Program-made: the position numbers and the translations under genes
Notes under the pieces: model-generated
What the model saw: only the letters and a program-made list of their open reading frames with translations
What the model was told of the DNA's origin: nothing
Databases searched by the model: none
Shown: positions 41,318 to 49,923 of the stretch, one piece after another
Layout of the letters: the number at the start of each line of letters is the position of its first letter
Position numbering within the stretch: position 1 is the stretch's first letter
From: Nitrobacter sp051912485
Lineage (GTDB): Bacteria; Pseudomonadota; Alphaproteobacteria; Rhizobiales; Xanthobacteraceae
NCBI RefSeq assembly: GCF_051912485.1
Contig: NZ_CP196822.1
Coordinates: 3,968,001-4,032,000 of the forward strand
DNA length: 64,000 nucleotides
Direction: 5' to 3'

Positions 41318-41698
41318 CTACGACCGCGTGCCGATGCGGCTCAGGAGAACATCTCTCAAGACGACCGCATTGTTGTACGCTTCGTCATGGGCCGCAAAGA
41401 CGAGCGTTATCCGGCCTGACCGGGCGCATGCACGCAGTTCGTCGAGCCGTTCCGGGTATCCGCGGATCTCGTCCGCGTATCGTTGTCGAAACTCCTGCCA
41501 GCGGGCGGGCTCGTGCCCGAACCACTTGCGCAGCTTAGTGCTGGGCGCGATGTCCTTGACCCAATGATCGATAGCGGCGTCCGTCTTGCGAAGGCCGCGG
41601 GGCCATAAGCGGTCAACCAGTATTCGTGTGCCGTCGCCTTTCGTGGGAGGCTCATAGGCTCGCTTCACGTTGATGTTTTTGGCCGCAAGCCGCGTCAT
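41318..41698 (-). CDS. DUF488 family protein
   Basis: The 126-residue protein shows the DUF488 pattern: NINVKRAYEPPTKGDGTRIL, VDRLWPRGLRK, WVKDIAPSTKLRKWFGHEP, WQEFRQRYADEI, and ITLVFAAHDEAYNNAVVLRD. The fold resembles phosphatases or nucleases, but the function is not known. It lies convergent with htpG, about 100 bases away, and downstream of fdxA. Confidence 0.92.
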   Translation of the reverse strand: MTRLAAKNINVKRAYEPPTKGDGTRILVDRLWPRGLRKTDAAIDHWVKDIAPSTKLRKWFGHEPARWQEFRQRYADEIRGYPERLDELRACARSGRITLVFAAHDEAYNNAVVLRDVLLSRIGTRS

Positions 41699-41775
41699 GG
41701 CCCTTCTTCAAAATACAGGTTACGTCGTCGCTTCCGGCGATGCGTGTCCTGAATCCGAGAGCAGTGGGCGTTCTC

Positions 41776-42114
41776 TCAGTCGCCTTGCCCGGGATTTGCC
41801 GAGAAATATTGCTCCAGCTTGCCAGTAACGCCGTCGAAGGCTTTCGCGTCGGCTGGGGCATCGCGCTTGATGGTAATGTTCGGCCAGACCGAAGCATATT
41901 CGGCGTTCAGCTTGAGCCAATTTTCGAGACCCGGCTCCGTGTCGGCAACAATGGCCTCGGCTGGACACTCCGGCTCGCAAACGCCGCAGTCGATGCACTC
42001 ATCCGGATGGATGACGAGCATATTGTCGCCTTCGTAGAAGCAGTCGACGGGACATACCTCCACACAATCCATGTATTTGCACTTGATACAATTTTCGGTG
42101 ACAACGAAAGTCAT
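41776..42114 (-). CDS. fdxA: Seven-iron ferredoxin FdxA
   Basis: From ATG 42114 (GGAG upstream) the protein is 112 residues. The first half has CIKCKYMDCVEVCPVDCF for the 3Fe-4S cluster and the pair partner cysteines; the second CIDCGVCEPECP is for the 4Fe-4S cluster. The C-terminal tail (LNAEYASVWPNITIKRDAPA) is standard for the FdxA family of alphaproteobacteria. It transfers electrons in the cytoplasm; the partner is unknown. A strongly AT-rich tract lies upstream. Confidence 0.95.
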   Translation of the reverse strand: MTFVVTENCIKCKYMDCVEVCPVDCFYEGDNMLVIHPDECIDCGVCEPECPAEAIVADTEPGLENWLKLNAEYASVWPNITIKRDAPADAKAFDGVTGKLEQYFSANPGQGD

Positions 42115-42424
42115 CTCGAAGACTCCGCGAGGACAGGAAGACAAGCTGGACTGGCATCGGCGCGAACCTTGGCGCAAATGCGTCGACGATCCCGCGAATG
42201 CCATTCTCGTATATACATACAAGCTCCGTGGCCAAGTAGATCATGTGGCACACGCCACCACGAGAACGCCGAGCGCAGCCGGATCGGAAACTCAAACGGT
42301 CCATATAAGATATATTATATATACCTCTTATATATCCAAGCTCGCTATAAATCAATATTTTATAGTAATTCTCGATCGCGGCGGGTTCCGCTTCCCCCAA
42401 AATGACGTCGCTGCAATATCATCG
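42115..42424. other. fdxA upstream region with an AT-rich tract
   Basis: This gap lies between fdxA and the end of the TAXI-protein gene, both read leftward. Bases about 42297-42372 are nearly all A/T (runs such as ATATATTATATATA and TATATAT), unlike the GC-rich surroundings. It probably contains the fdxA promoter. No coding frame is convincing. Confidence 0.55.
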
Positions 42425-43864
42425 TCAGGTTGTAGCGCGGAGCGGAACGCTCGCCAATTGCGGATGCTGCGGCGTGCTCGTCAGCAGCCATTTGCGGTCC
42501 ACGACGGAGTTGTGGAACTGCTCGAGAGCGATGTTGAAGGCGGTCAGCGACCCTTCCTCGATCGCGCCGTTCTCGAAACCGTTCAGCGTGTCGCGCAGGA
42601 TGGCGTCGGCTTCCGCCTGCATCAAGTCGAGTTCGTCCAGGGAATCGCTCCGGCGCGCCAGCGCGATCATGTCGAGCAGCCGGTCACGCTGGGTCGCGTT
42701 GCCGACCCGCTCGTCTTTCTTCATATAACTCGCGAACCAGGCGCCTGCTGACCCCGTCGCCGACATCGCCATCAGCGTCCACCAGATGTAATCGCTGTAG
42801 CGATCGAGGAAGGTTTTTTCTTCACCGTCGACATAGGCTGCAGCGCCCGGATGAACAGGAATCACCGCGTCTTTGTCGGTATCGGGTGTCTCGATTTTCG
42901 CGGCCAGCGGGAAATCCGATATGATCTGCTGCCGGATTGCGAAAAGCTGCCGGGTAAACGCGGCAACGGTCGCGTCCGACAGACTTTTTCGAGCGACGAT
43001 GTGATGTGAGAAGCTGATCGTTTTCACCTCGTCGTCGGGTCGGGCGGGGGAGCCGCCGAACGCGCCTGGCGGAATTTCCGCAGCTTCGTATACCGGATGA
43101 TTTTGCGCGATCGCGTCGGCGGAATCGATCGCGAGGAAGGTCGGCGCGCCGCCGTCGCGTGCGGAGGCCGCAATGGCGTCCGCGGTGATCTTGCTGTTGA
43201 CGGGACCGGCGGCGAGAAACGCATCCGCTTTCTGGGCGCGGATCGCCTCGGCGACCTCGGTTGTGGCGAACCGGACGATGTCCACCTTCGCGAGATCGAC
43301 GTTATATTGCTGCAGTATCACTTTCAGCAAATTCACATTGGCGTCGGTGAGGCCGACGACGCCGATGCGATGGCCGGCGAGCTGCGTGATATTCTTGATT
43401 TTAACGGCCTTGGCGTTTTTGCCCTTCGGCTTCGGTGGAACCCATAAAACAGCGACGCTCTTGCGCAGCGTCGCGACGGCCTGCGCATTCTTCGGAACAT
43501 CGAGGTCGCCGCGAACGATCGCGAGGTCGGCCTCGCCGTCGGACAAGGCGGCGGCGCTCGCGACCACTCCATCGGTCAGAATCGTGTGCAACCGGATTTC
43601 CTTGTGAGCGCGCGCGAAGGCTTGCGCCAGACCCTGAACGACCTTCGCGTCATCGCTGTTTGCGGGGCCGACGGCGACCTGCAGCACCACCGGACGCATG
43701 GTGTAATAGTAGATGCCTGCGACCGCACCCACCAGAGCGAGCACTCCGGCCAGCAAGACAAGCGCTAACTTGCGTTGTGCCGAACGCCGGGACGCGGGGG
43801 GCTCAGCACCGGGACCATTGGCGGCGGCCGGTCTGGTAGACAATCGCGTGAAATCTGATGTCAT
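42425..43864 (-). CDS. Membrane-anchored TAXI-family TRAP solute-binding protein
   Basis: The 479-residue protein has a cytoplasmic leader, a transmembrane anchor (LALVLLAGVLALVGAVAGIY), a TAXI-type binding domain (VLQVAVGPANSDDAKVVQGL, ADLAIVRGDLDVPKNAQAVA, LAGHRIGVVG) and a second membrane helix (YIWWTLMAMSATGSAGAWFA) followed by ~80 soluble residues. Free TAXI proteins are secreted and feed a TRAP permease; none is nearby, and this one is tethered at both ends. It may therefore be a sensor or part of another complex. Confidence 0.87.
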   Translation of the reverse strand: MTSDFTRLSTRPAAANGPGAEPPASRRSAQRKLALVLLAGVLALVGAVAGIYYYTMRPVVLQVAVGPANSDDAKVVQGLAQAFARAHKEIRLHTILTDGVVASAAALSDGEADLAIVRGDLDVPKNAQAVATLRKSVAVLWVPPKPKGKNAKAVKIKNITQLAGHRIGVVGLTDANVNLLKVILQQYNVDLAKVDIVRFATTEVAEAIRAQKADAFLAAGPVNSKITADAIAASARDGGAPTFLAIDSADAIAQNHPVYEAAEIPPGAFGGSPARPDDEVKTISFSHHIVARKSLSDATVAAFTRQLFAIRQQIISDFPLAAKIETPDTDKDAVIPVHPGAAAYVDGEEKTFLDRYSDYIWWTLMAMSATGSAGAWFASYMKKDERVGNATQRDRLLDMIALARRSDSLDELDLMQAEADAILRDTLNGFENGAIEEGSLTAFNIALEQFHNSVVDRKWLLTSTPQHPQLASVPLRATT

Positions 43865-44007
43865 GCTGCCAATACGGTTGTACTCACATTCTAGCGATGT
43901 TCCGGCCGTTCCGTGGTTACGTTTTCGTTATGGTTGACGGGCCGTTGCCGGTTCTTGACCGGCATTGTGGCATGGATCGGAGCGACTCGGTCAAAAAGGA
44001 GGCAGAC

Positions 44008-44313
44008 ATGGCGGACCGGCTATCGGCGGACGCACGAAGAGGAGCGGTCAAGGCGTTATCGGGCTGGTCGGAGGTTCCGGGCCGCGAGGCCATCGCCCGC
44101 ACCTTTACATTCCGGGATTTCAACGAGGCTTTTGGCTTCATGGCGCGCGTCGCGCTGGTCGCCGAAAAGAACGACCATCATCCGGAATGGCGTAACGTCT
44201 ATAAAACGGTAGAGGTCGTGCTCGCGACCCACGACGCCGGCGGTGTGACCGAGCGCGATATCAGGCTAGCGAAAGCGATGAACGCGATCGCGAGCCAGCT
44301 CGGCGTGGCCTGA
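44008..44313 (+). CDS. phhB: Pterin-4a-carbinolamine dehydratase
   Basis: The ATG at 44008 follows a strong AAAGGAGG site and gives 101 residues. The family core is present: FTFRDFNEAFGFMARVALVA and the active-site motif KNDHHPEWRNVYKTV. It dehydrates 4a-hydroxytetrahydrobiopterin, recycling the cofactor of phenylalanine hydroxylase; bacterial homologues may also serve molybdopterin or folate chemistry. No phhA is in the window. Confidence 0.93.
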   Translation: MADRLSADARRGAVKALSGWSEVPGREAIARTFTFRDFNEAFGFMARVALVAEKNDHHPEWRNVYKTVEVVLATHDAGGVTERDIRLAKAMNAIASQLGVA

Positions 44314-44411
44314 ACGGGCTATGCCGGCCTTGCAGCGGGGAAATGGAGTGCCCACGTGGTAAAAAGCGGCGACTTCGACAATCCGTCGCCCATGACATTT
44401 CTGGAACCCTG

Positions 44412-44792
44412 ATGATGGCATCCGAACACAGTGTGGGATTCGAGCCGGCCGACCGACTGGCACAGGACCGCGACAGCGTGCGCCGGCGGTTCTGGCGCAA
44501 GCTGAAGCGCGTCGTCGCCAACGTGCCGTTCGCAGAAGATCTGTTGGCCGCCTATTACTGCGCCTTCGACAAGCAGACGCCGCGCCATGTGCAGGCGTCG
44601 CTGCTCGGGGCCATCGCCTATTTCATCCTGCCATTCGACTTTGTTCCCGACGTGTTGCCGGTGCTCGGTTTCACCGATGATGCCGCCGTGCTTGCGACGG
44701 CGATCAGGATCGTGGCTGCCCATATCACGCCGGAGCATCGCGAGGCCGCGCGCACGGCATTGAAGCGTGGTATCGAGAACGAAGCGGCGTAG
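44412..44792 (+). CDS. DUF1232 (YkvA-like) membrane protein
   Basis: About 126 residues from ATG 44412 (an adjacent ATG at 44415 is equivalent). The DUF1232 segment is ASLLGAIAYFILPFDFVPDV followed by LPVLGFTDDAAVLATAIRIV, a short re-entrant or two-helix hydrophobic unit. Basic amphipathic sequence precedes it (RRRFWRKLKRVVANVPF). The family has no agreed function. It lies 98 bases after phhB. Confidence 0.85.
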   Translation: MMASEHSVGFEPADRLAQDRDSVRRRFWRKLKRVVANVPFAEDLLAAYYCAFDKQTPRHVQASLLGAIAYFILPFDFVPDVLPVLGFTDDAAVLATAIRIVAAHITPEHREAARTALKRGIENEAA

Positions 44793-44964
44793 CGCCATAA
44801 GCAACATGCTGATTGCCCCATGCGCCGTTGCGGTGACATGACGTCTTCACCGTCTTCCAGATCTGCTCACGCCGGCGACGTCCGAAGCCGCGGCTGAATT
44901 CCTGACTCGCGGGTCCGGCACAGGCGCAGCCGGTCTCGGACGCGCAGGTATATGTCGATGTCAT

Positions 44965-45040
44965 TACTAGTGGTCCGATTCTAACATTTGCATCCCGTTG
45001 CGGCAGGAGTTCTTGCAAATGTTAGAATCAAAGGACCACT
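44965..45040. repeat. Long hairpin element A with CTAGTGG ends
   Basis: The left arm (44965-44990) begins CTAGTGGTCC and ends AACATTTGCA. The right arm (45012-45040) is its reverse complement except for one extra AAA (TTT on the other strand). The loop is 21 bases. It resembles element B at 45055-45133 but in the opposite orientation, 14 bases away. Confidence 0.85.
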
Positions 45041-45054
45041 AGCCAATATGAGAT

Positions 45055-45133
45055 TTCTAGTGGAGTTTTGAATTTGACATTCGCTTGCCGCGTTTGCTGC
45101 AAAGGGGGTAGCGAATGTCAAATTCACTCCACT
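45055..45133. repeat. Long hairpin element B with CTAGTGG ends
   Basis: The left arm (45055-45083) begins CTAGTGGAGTTTTGAATT and continues TGACATTCGCT. The right arm (45108-45133) is complementary except that it lacks three bases, the TTT in the left arm. The loop is 24 bases. The ends and the three-base asymmetry match element A, inverted. CTAG at the ends suggests a mobile element that targets TA, such as an IS630-type miniature element. Confidence 0.85.
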
Positions 45134-45264
45134 AGCTTGCGAATCGGGACGCGAGCCGCGAGGATAGAGCCGCCTTCACAAATCAGGCATTTCCGGTTAT
45201 TCCGCGATGATGCGTGACCCGCGTCAAGCCATCTTCCAGTCACAATGATAGGGGACGAGATTTG

Positions 45265-45834
45265 ATGATGTCGATGCGGCAACTGCTGACGGTTCTGGTG
45301 GGAAGTCTGCTGGCAGGCGGGGTGAGCCTTGTTCCCGCACTCAGTGCGCCGAAGCCGGCTGCGGCGGCAACGGGTGGCGGTGGTTCGGAGCCGACGTTGC
45401 TCGGACAGTTCGGCGCGTGGGGCGCCTATACCGCATCACCGAACGGCAAGAAGGTCTGCTTCGCCCTTGCCAAGCCGGCATCCTCGAAAACCAATCCGCC
45501 CAATCGCCCGCGCGATTCGGCCTACGCCTTCGTCTCGACGCGGCCGGCGGAAAAAGTGGCGAACGAAGTGTCGGTCATGATCGGCTATCACCTCAAGCCG
45601 GGTTCGGAAGCCACCCTCGAAGTCGGCGGCGCAAGCTTCGAGATGTACACCCAGGGCGACGGCATCTGGATCAAGAACGCCGCCGAGGAAGATCGGCTGA
45701 TCGATGCCATGCGCAAGTCCGCCGATGCGACCGTCAAGGGCGTGTCGTCCAAGGGGACGCAGACCATCGACGTCTTTTCCCTTAAGGGCCTATCCCAGGC
45801 GCTGGACAAGGTCGGGCAGGATTGCAGGCGCTAG
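45265..45834 (+). CDS. IalB-like (invasion-associated locus B) secreted protein
   Basis: From ATG 45265 (GGGGACGAG before it) the product is 189 residues with a Sec signal (LLTVLVGSLLAGGVSLVPAL). The IalB-type domain is recognised by FGAWGAYTASPNGKKVCFAL, then VMIGYHLKPGSEATLEVGGA, FEMYTQGDGIWIKNAAEE and a final Cys (VGQDCRR) that can pair with KVCFAL. Proteins of this family are common periplasmic or surface proteins in rhizobia, not necessarily linked to invasion. It is followed by rlmN 36 bases later. Confidence 0.88.
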   Translation: MMSMRQLLTVLVGSLLAGGVSLVPALSAPKPAAAATGGGGSEPTLLGQFGAWGAYTASPNGKKVCFALAKPASSKTNPPNRPRDSAYAFVSTRPAEKVANEVSVMIGYHLKPGSEATLEVGGASFEMYTQGDGIWIKNAAEEDRLIDAMRKSADATVKGVSSKGTQTIDVFSLKGLSQALDKVGQDCRR

Positions 45835-45870
45835 TGGCGTTAAGGCTTTTCAGCGGACCGTGGAAGGCTT

Positions 45871-47154
45871 ATGTCATGCGGCATGAGCGAAACGCCCCAC
45901 AACTTGAGTACTGTTCCGACTGATCCCGCCACCGCGACCAGCATGCCGGGTGTGCGCGGAATGGCGACCGGCGACGCCCCTCTGGAAAAAATCGCGCTCG
46001 AAACCTATATGCCACCGGCGAAACCCTCGCTGATCGGCCTGTCGCGCGCGGAGGTTTCCGAGCGCCTCGCCGCCATCGGCGTCGCGCCGGCGCAACGCAG
46101 GATGCGCACTCAGCAGCTCTGGCACTGGATGTATGTCCGCGGTGCGAAGACGTTCGGCGAGATGACCAGCGTGTCGAAGGACATGCGCACCGAACTCGAA
46201 CGGCACGTTACGGTCGACCGGCCCGAAGTGGTTGCCGAGCAGATTTCCAACGACGGAACGCGCAAATGGCTGCTTCGGCTGCCGAGCGGCAACGATCTCG
46301 AAAAGCCGCATGAAGTCGAGTGCGTCTACATTCCCGAGACCGATCGCGGCACGCTGTGCGTCTCCTCGCAGGTTGGCTGCACGCTGAATTGCTCATTCTG
46401 CCACACCGGCACACAACGCCTGGTGCGCAATCTCACGGCGGGCGAAATCGTCGGCCAGATCATGGTGGCGCGCGACCGGCTGAACGACTGGGCCGACCGC
46501 GAGACGCCGCATGGCAATCGCCTCGTCACCAACATCGTGATGATGGGGATGGGCGAGCCGCTCTACAATTTCGACGCAGTTCGCGACGCGCTTTTGATCG
46601 TCGCCGACAACGAAGGTATCGGTATCTCGAAGCGTCGCATCACGCTGTCGACGTCCGGCGTGGTGCCTAATATTGTCCGCACCGGCGAGGAAATCGGCGT
46701 CATGCTGGCGATCTCGCTGCACGCGGTTCGCGACGAGCTGCGCAACGAGCTGGTGCCGCTGAACCGCAAATATCCGATCACTGAGTTGATGCAGGCGTGT
46801 CGTGATTATCCCGCAGCCTCTAACGCCAAACGGATCACGTTCGAATATGTGATGCTGAAGGGCGTCAACGATTCGCTCGACGACGCCAAGCTTCTGGTGA
46901 AGCTGCTCAAGGGCATCCACGCCAAGATCAATCTGATTCCATTCAATCCGTGGCCTGGCACGCGCTATGAATGCTCGGACTGGGATCAGATCGAGAAATT
47001 TTCCGAATATATTTTCAACGCCGGATATTCCTCGCCGGTGCGCACGCCGCGAGGTCGCGACATTCTGGCCGCCTGCGGCCAGCTCAAGTCCGAAACCGAG
47101 AAGCTGTCGGCCCGCGAGCGTCAGGCGCTTCGCGCCATGGCGATGACGGATTGA
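45871..47154 (+). CDS. rlmN: 23S rRNA (A2503)/tRNA methyltransferase RlmN
   Basis: The 427-residue radical-SAM enzyme has the cluster motif C170-TLN-C174-SF-C177 followed by HTGTQRLVRNLT. It also has the mechanistic features VMMGMGEPLYNFD, ISLHAVRDELRNELVPLNRK and a C-terminal Cys (DILAACGQL) needed for catalysis. It makes 2-methyladenosine in 23S rRNA and some tRNAs. The N-terminal ~45 residues before the conserved region are longer than usual, so a start at 45883 or further downstream is possible. Confidence 0.95.
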   Translation: MSCGMSETPHNLSTVPTDPATATSMPGVRGMATGDAPLEKIALETYMPPAKPSLIGLSRAEVSERLAAIGVAPAQRRMRTQQLWHWMYVRGAKTFGEMTSVSKDMRTELERHVTVDRPEVVAEQISNDGTRKWLLRLPSGNDLEKPHEVECVYIPETDRGTLCVSSQVGCTLNCSFCHTGTQRLVRNLTAGEIVGQIMVARDRLNDWADRETPHGNRLVTNIVMMGMGEPLYNFDAVRDALLIVADNEGIGISKRRITLSTSGVVPNIVRTGEEIGVMLAISLHAVRDELRNELVPLNRKYPITELMQACRDYPAASNAKRITFEYVMLKGVNDSLDDAKLLVKLLKGIHAKINLIPFNPWPGTRYECSDWDQIEKFSEYIFNAGYSSPVRTPRGRDILAACGQLKSETEKLSARERQALRAMAMTD

Positions 47155-47201
47155 GGCATGATCCCGAAAAGTGGGAACCGGTTTTCGGATAAGATCATGC
47201 C
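47155..47201. repeat. Palindromic repeat directly after rlmN
   Basis: GGCATGATC (47155-47163) pairs with GATCATGCC (47193-47201), with inner arms CCGAAAA and TTTTCGG around GTGGGAACCGG. It starts at the base after the rlmN stop. Elements with this GTGGGAACCGG centre are widespread between genes in Bradyrhizobium relatives, and it may act as a transcript 3'-end structure. Confidence 0.75.
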
Positions 47202-47219
47202 AAACCGATTGAGTTTCTC

Positions 47220-47696
47220 ATGTCCCTGATAGGCCGGTTGTTCGCGATCGTGTTCGGGTTGGTGGCCGCCTGCTTCGTTGCCGGAATGGTCATTGTCATC
47301 GCGCTGCTATATCCCGAGTTCAGCAACCTCGGCACCGGTCCGATCGACACCGACGCGTTCGACATCGTGCTCGGCTTCGGCTTTATCTTCGTCAGTGGCT
47401 TTGCGCTGCTGCCGGCAATGATCGTGGTCCTCGTCACCGAAGCCTTTTATGTCCGCGGCATATTGGCTTACGCTGCCGGCGGTGCGATTTGCGGTGCCGC
47501 CTGTTACCTCGGCCTGATCCCGTTTGATCCGGCGACCATGCATTTCGAAGGCATCGTGCGCCGCCATCTCGAAATCATGACCGGCGCCGGGGTTGTCGCG
47601 GGCTTCACCTATTGGCTGATCGCTGGGCGCAATGCCGGCGCCTGGCGTGAGCGTCCGCGCGGCCCGCAGCCTCCTGATCTGCCAGCGCAGACCTGA
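47220..47696 (+). CDS. Small integral membrane protein, function unknown
   Basis: The 158-residue protein has about four transmembrane helices: LFAIVFGLVAACFVAGMVIV, FGFIFVSGFALLPAMIVVLV, LAYAAGGAICGAACYLGLIP and GAGVVAGFTYWLIAG. A Pro/Arg-rich tail follows (RERPRGPQPPDLPAQ). Homologues are widespread, uncharacterised rhizobial proteins. It lies between rlmN and a PAP2 phosphatase gene, all on the same strand. Confidence 0.82.
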   Translation: MSLIGRLFAIVFGLVAACFVAGMVIVIALLYPEFSNLGTGPIDTDAFDIVLGFGFIFVSGFALLPAMIVVLVTEAFYVRGILAYAAGGAICGAACYLGLIPFDPATMHFEGIVRRHLEIMTGAGVVAGFTYWLIAGRNAGAWRERPRGPQPPDLPAQT

Positions 47697-47744
47697 TGCT
47701 GTGCGGCCTTTCCATGCCGGTCGTCGTCGGCTAAACCGCGCGTC

Positions 47745-48533
47745 ATGAACCGCGCCGGATTAATCATCGCGCTCGGGCTTGCGCTCGTGATCGGGATCGT
47801 GTTCGGGATTCATCCCGAATATGATCTGCGTCTTGCCGCGCTGTTCTACGATCCCGTGACGAAAACCTTTCCGCTCAAATCGGATGCGTTGGCCTCATTT
47901 GCGCGCAATGCCGCGATGTGGGTGGCATGGGCGTTCGCGCTGCCTGCGATTGTCGCACTGGTGGTCAAGATGCTTCGTCCCGACCGCCCGCTCATGATGT
48001 CGGGCCGAGCCGTCGCGTTTCTGCTCATCACCATGCTGCTCAGTGCTGGGATCCTGACCAACCTGACGTTCAAGAGCCATTGGGGCCGGCCGCGACCCGT
48101 GATGGTGACGGAATTCAACGGCCCATGGAAATTCATGGCGTGGTGGGACCCGCGCGGCGAGTGCGGCAAGAACTGTTCCTTCTTCTCCGGCGAGGGCGCG
48201 ACCGCCTTCTGGACCTTGGCGCCGGCTGTGCTGACGCCGCCGGTGTGGCGGCCGCTGGCCTATGCAGGCGCGGTCACGTTCGGCGTTGTCACCAGCGTGC
48301 TGCGGATGGCGTTCGGTGGTCATTTCTTCACCGACGTGGCGACGGCCGGTCTGGTGGCGTTTCTGGTGGTCTGGCTGGTTCATGGCTACATCTACCGCTG
48401 GCCGGCGACGCGGAAGAGCGACGCGGAGATCGATGCCGCGCTGACGCGGTTTGCCTGGCCCGGCTATCGGATGCGGCAACGGTGGCGGGGCCGCGATGTC
48501 GGCCCGGTACCCGTGCCGAACAAGCCGGTCTGA
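47745..48533 (+). CDS. PAP2-superfamily membrane phosphatase (LpxE-like)
   Basis: The 262-residue membrane protein contains the three PAP2 motifs: KSHWGRPRP, FFSGEGA in place of PSGH, and SVLRMAFGGHFFTDV. Several transmembrane helices surround them. Such enzymes remove phosphate from lipid A, isoprenyl or phospholipid substrates at the periplasmic face. The architecture and SGEGA variant resemble the lipid A 1-phosphatase LpxE group; the substrate is inferred. It is followed by argG. Confidence 0.87.
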   Translation: MNRAGLIIALGLALVIGIVFGIHPEYDLRLAALFYDPVTKTFPLKSDALASFARNAAMWVAWAFALPAIVALVVKMLRPDRPLMMSGRAVAFLLITMLLSAGILTNLTFKSHWGRPRPVMVTEFNGPWKFMAWWDPRGECGKNCSFFSGEGATAFWTLAPAVLTPPVWRPLAYAGAVTFGVVTSVLRMAFGGHFFTDVATAGLVAFLVVWLVHGYIYRWPATRKSDAEIDAALTRFAWPGYRMRQRWRGRDVGPVPVPNKPV

Positions 48534-48609
48534 GCCTCTCCCGGACCTTGCACGAGGTTTGGTTCTGCCTATAGTCCCCGCCGAATTCACGTCATTCCAC
48601 AGGATTTTC

Positions 48610-49839
48610 ATGAGCAAGAAGGTGGAGAAGGTGGTGCTTGCCTATTCGGGCGGGCTCGACACCTCGATTATCTTGAAATGGTTGCAGACCACCTACGGCG
48701 CCGAGGTCGTGACCTTCACCGCCGATCTCGGTCAGGGCGAGGAACTGGAGCCGGCGCGCAAGAAGGCGCTGCTGCTCGGTATCAAGCCTGAGAACATTTT
48801 CATCGAGGACCTGCGTGAGGAGTTCGTCCGCGACTATGTGTTCCCGATGTTCCGCGCCAACGCGGTCTACGAGGGCCAGTATCTGCTCGGGACCTCGATC
48901 GCCCGGCCGCTGATTGCGAAGAAGCAGATCGAGATCGCAGAGAAGGTCGGCGCCGATGCAGTGTCGCACGGCGCGACCGGCAAGGGTAACGATCAGGTCC
49001 GATTCGAACTCGGTTACTATGCACTGAAGCCAGACATCACCATCATCGCGCCGTGGCGCGAATGGGATCTGCGCTCGCGCGAGGCGCTGATCGCGTTCGC
49101 CGAGCAGCATCAGATTCCGATCGCCAAGGACAAGCGCGGCGAGGCGCCGTTCTCGGTCGACGCCAACCTTCTTCATGCCTCCAGCGAAGGCAAGGTGCTG
49201 GAAGACCCCGCGCAGGAAGTGCCGGATTATGTGTATTCCCGCACCATCGATCCGCAGGCCGCGCCGGACCAGCCGACCTATATTTCAATCGACTTTGAGA
49301 AGGGCGACGCCGTTGCCATCGATGGCAATAAGATGTCGCCCGCAATCTTACTCGCGAAACTGAATGAACTCGGCCGCGCCAACGGCATCGGCCGGCTCGA
49401 TCTGGTCGAGAACCGTTTCGTCGGCATGAAGTCGCGCGGCATGTACGAGACCCCCGGCGGCACGATCCTTCTCGTCGCCCATCGCGGCATTGAGCAGATC
49501 ACGCTCGATCGCGGCGCGGCGCATCTGAAGGATGAGCTGATGCCGAAATATGCCGAGCTGGTCTACAACGGCTTCTGGTTCTCGCCGGAGCGCGAGATGC
49601 TGCAGGCCGCGATCGATCATTCGCAGCAATACGTCACCGGTCAGGTGCGGCTGAAGCTCTACAAGGGCAATGTCATCCTCGTCGGCCGCGACAGCAAGTA
49701 TTCGCTGTACGATCAGGATCTCGTCACCTTCGAGGAAGGTGCTGTGGCCTACGATCACCGTGACGCGGCCGGATTCATCAAGCTCAACGCGCTGCGGTTG
49801 CGCACGCTCGGCCAGCGCAAGAAGAAGCTGGGGCTGTGA
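48610..49839 (+). CDS. argG: Argininosuccinate synthase
   Basis: The 409-residue enzyme starts at ATG 48610 (AGGA upstream). The ATP-pyrophosphatase loop LAYSGGLDTSIILKWL is at the N-terminus. Aspartate/citrulline-binding segments (YLLGTSIARPLIAKKQIEIA, HGATGKGNDQVRFELGYYAL) and a conserved ETPGGTIL segment follow. It joins citrulline and aspartate in arginine synthesis. Upstream in-frame codons read back into the PAP2 gene and are not used. Confidence 0.97.
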   Translation: MSKKVEKVVLAYSGGLDTSIILKWLQTTYGAEVVTFTADLGQGEELEPARKKALLLGIKPENIFIEDLREEFVRDYVFPMFRANAVYEGQYLLGTSIARPLIAKKQIEIAEKVGADAVSHGATGKGNDQVRFELGYYALKPDITIIAPWREWDLRSREALIAFAEQHQIPIAKDKRGEAPFSVDANLLHASSEGKVLEDPAQEVPDYVYSRTIDPQAAPDQPTYISIDFEKGDAVAIDGNKMSPAILLAKLNELGRANGIGRLDLVENRFVGMKSRGMYETPGGTILLVAHRGIEQITLDRGAAHLKDELMPKYAELVYNGFWFSPEREMLQAAIDHSQQYVTGQVRLKLYKGNVILVGRDSKYSLYDQDLVTFEEGAVAYDHRDAAGFIKLNALRLRTLGQRKKKLGL

Positions 49840-49847
49840 GAATCGCC

Positions 49848-49865
49848 GTCATTGCTCGCAATGAC
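49848..49865. repeat. Minimal palindrome resembling the ends of the sox-locus repeat
   Basis: GTCATTGC, TC, GCAATGAC: the outer arms match those of the element at 6586-6729 (GTCATTGC...CAATGAC) but without an interior. It lies just after the argG stop. Confidence 0.55.
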
Positions 49866-49872
49866 TGAAACA

Positions 49873-49902
49873 AAAATGGCCGGGATCGTTCCCGGCCATT
49901 TT
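49873..49902. terminator. Bidirectional intrinsic terminator between argG and the OmpA-family gene
   Basis: AAAATGGCCGGG (49873-49884) and CCCGGCCATTTT (49891-49902) form a perfect stem with A-run and T-run flanks. It serves the convergent argG and OmpA-like genes. Confidence 0.92.
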
Positions 49903-49923
49903 CGTTTTGATATTTGCCTGTGA

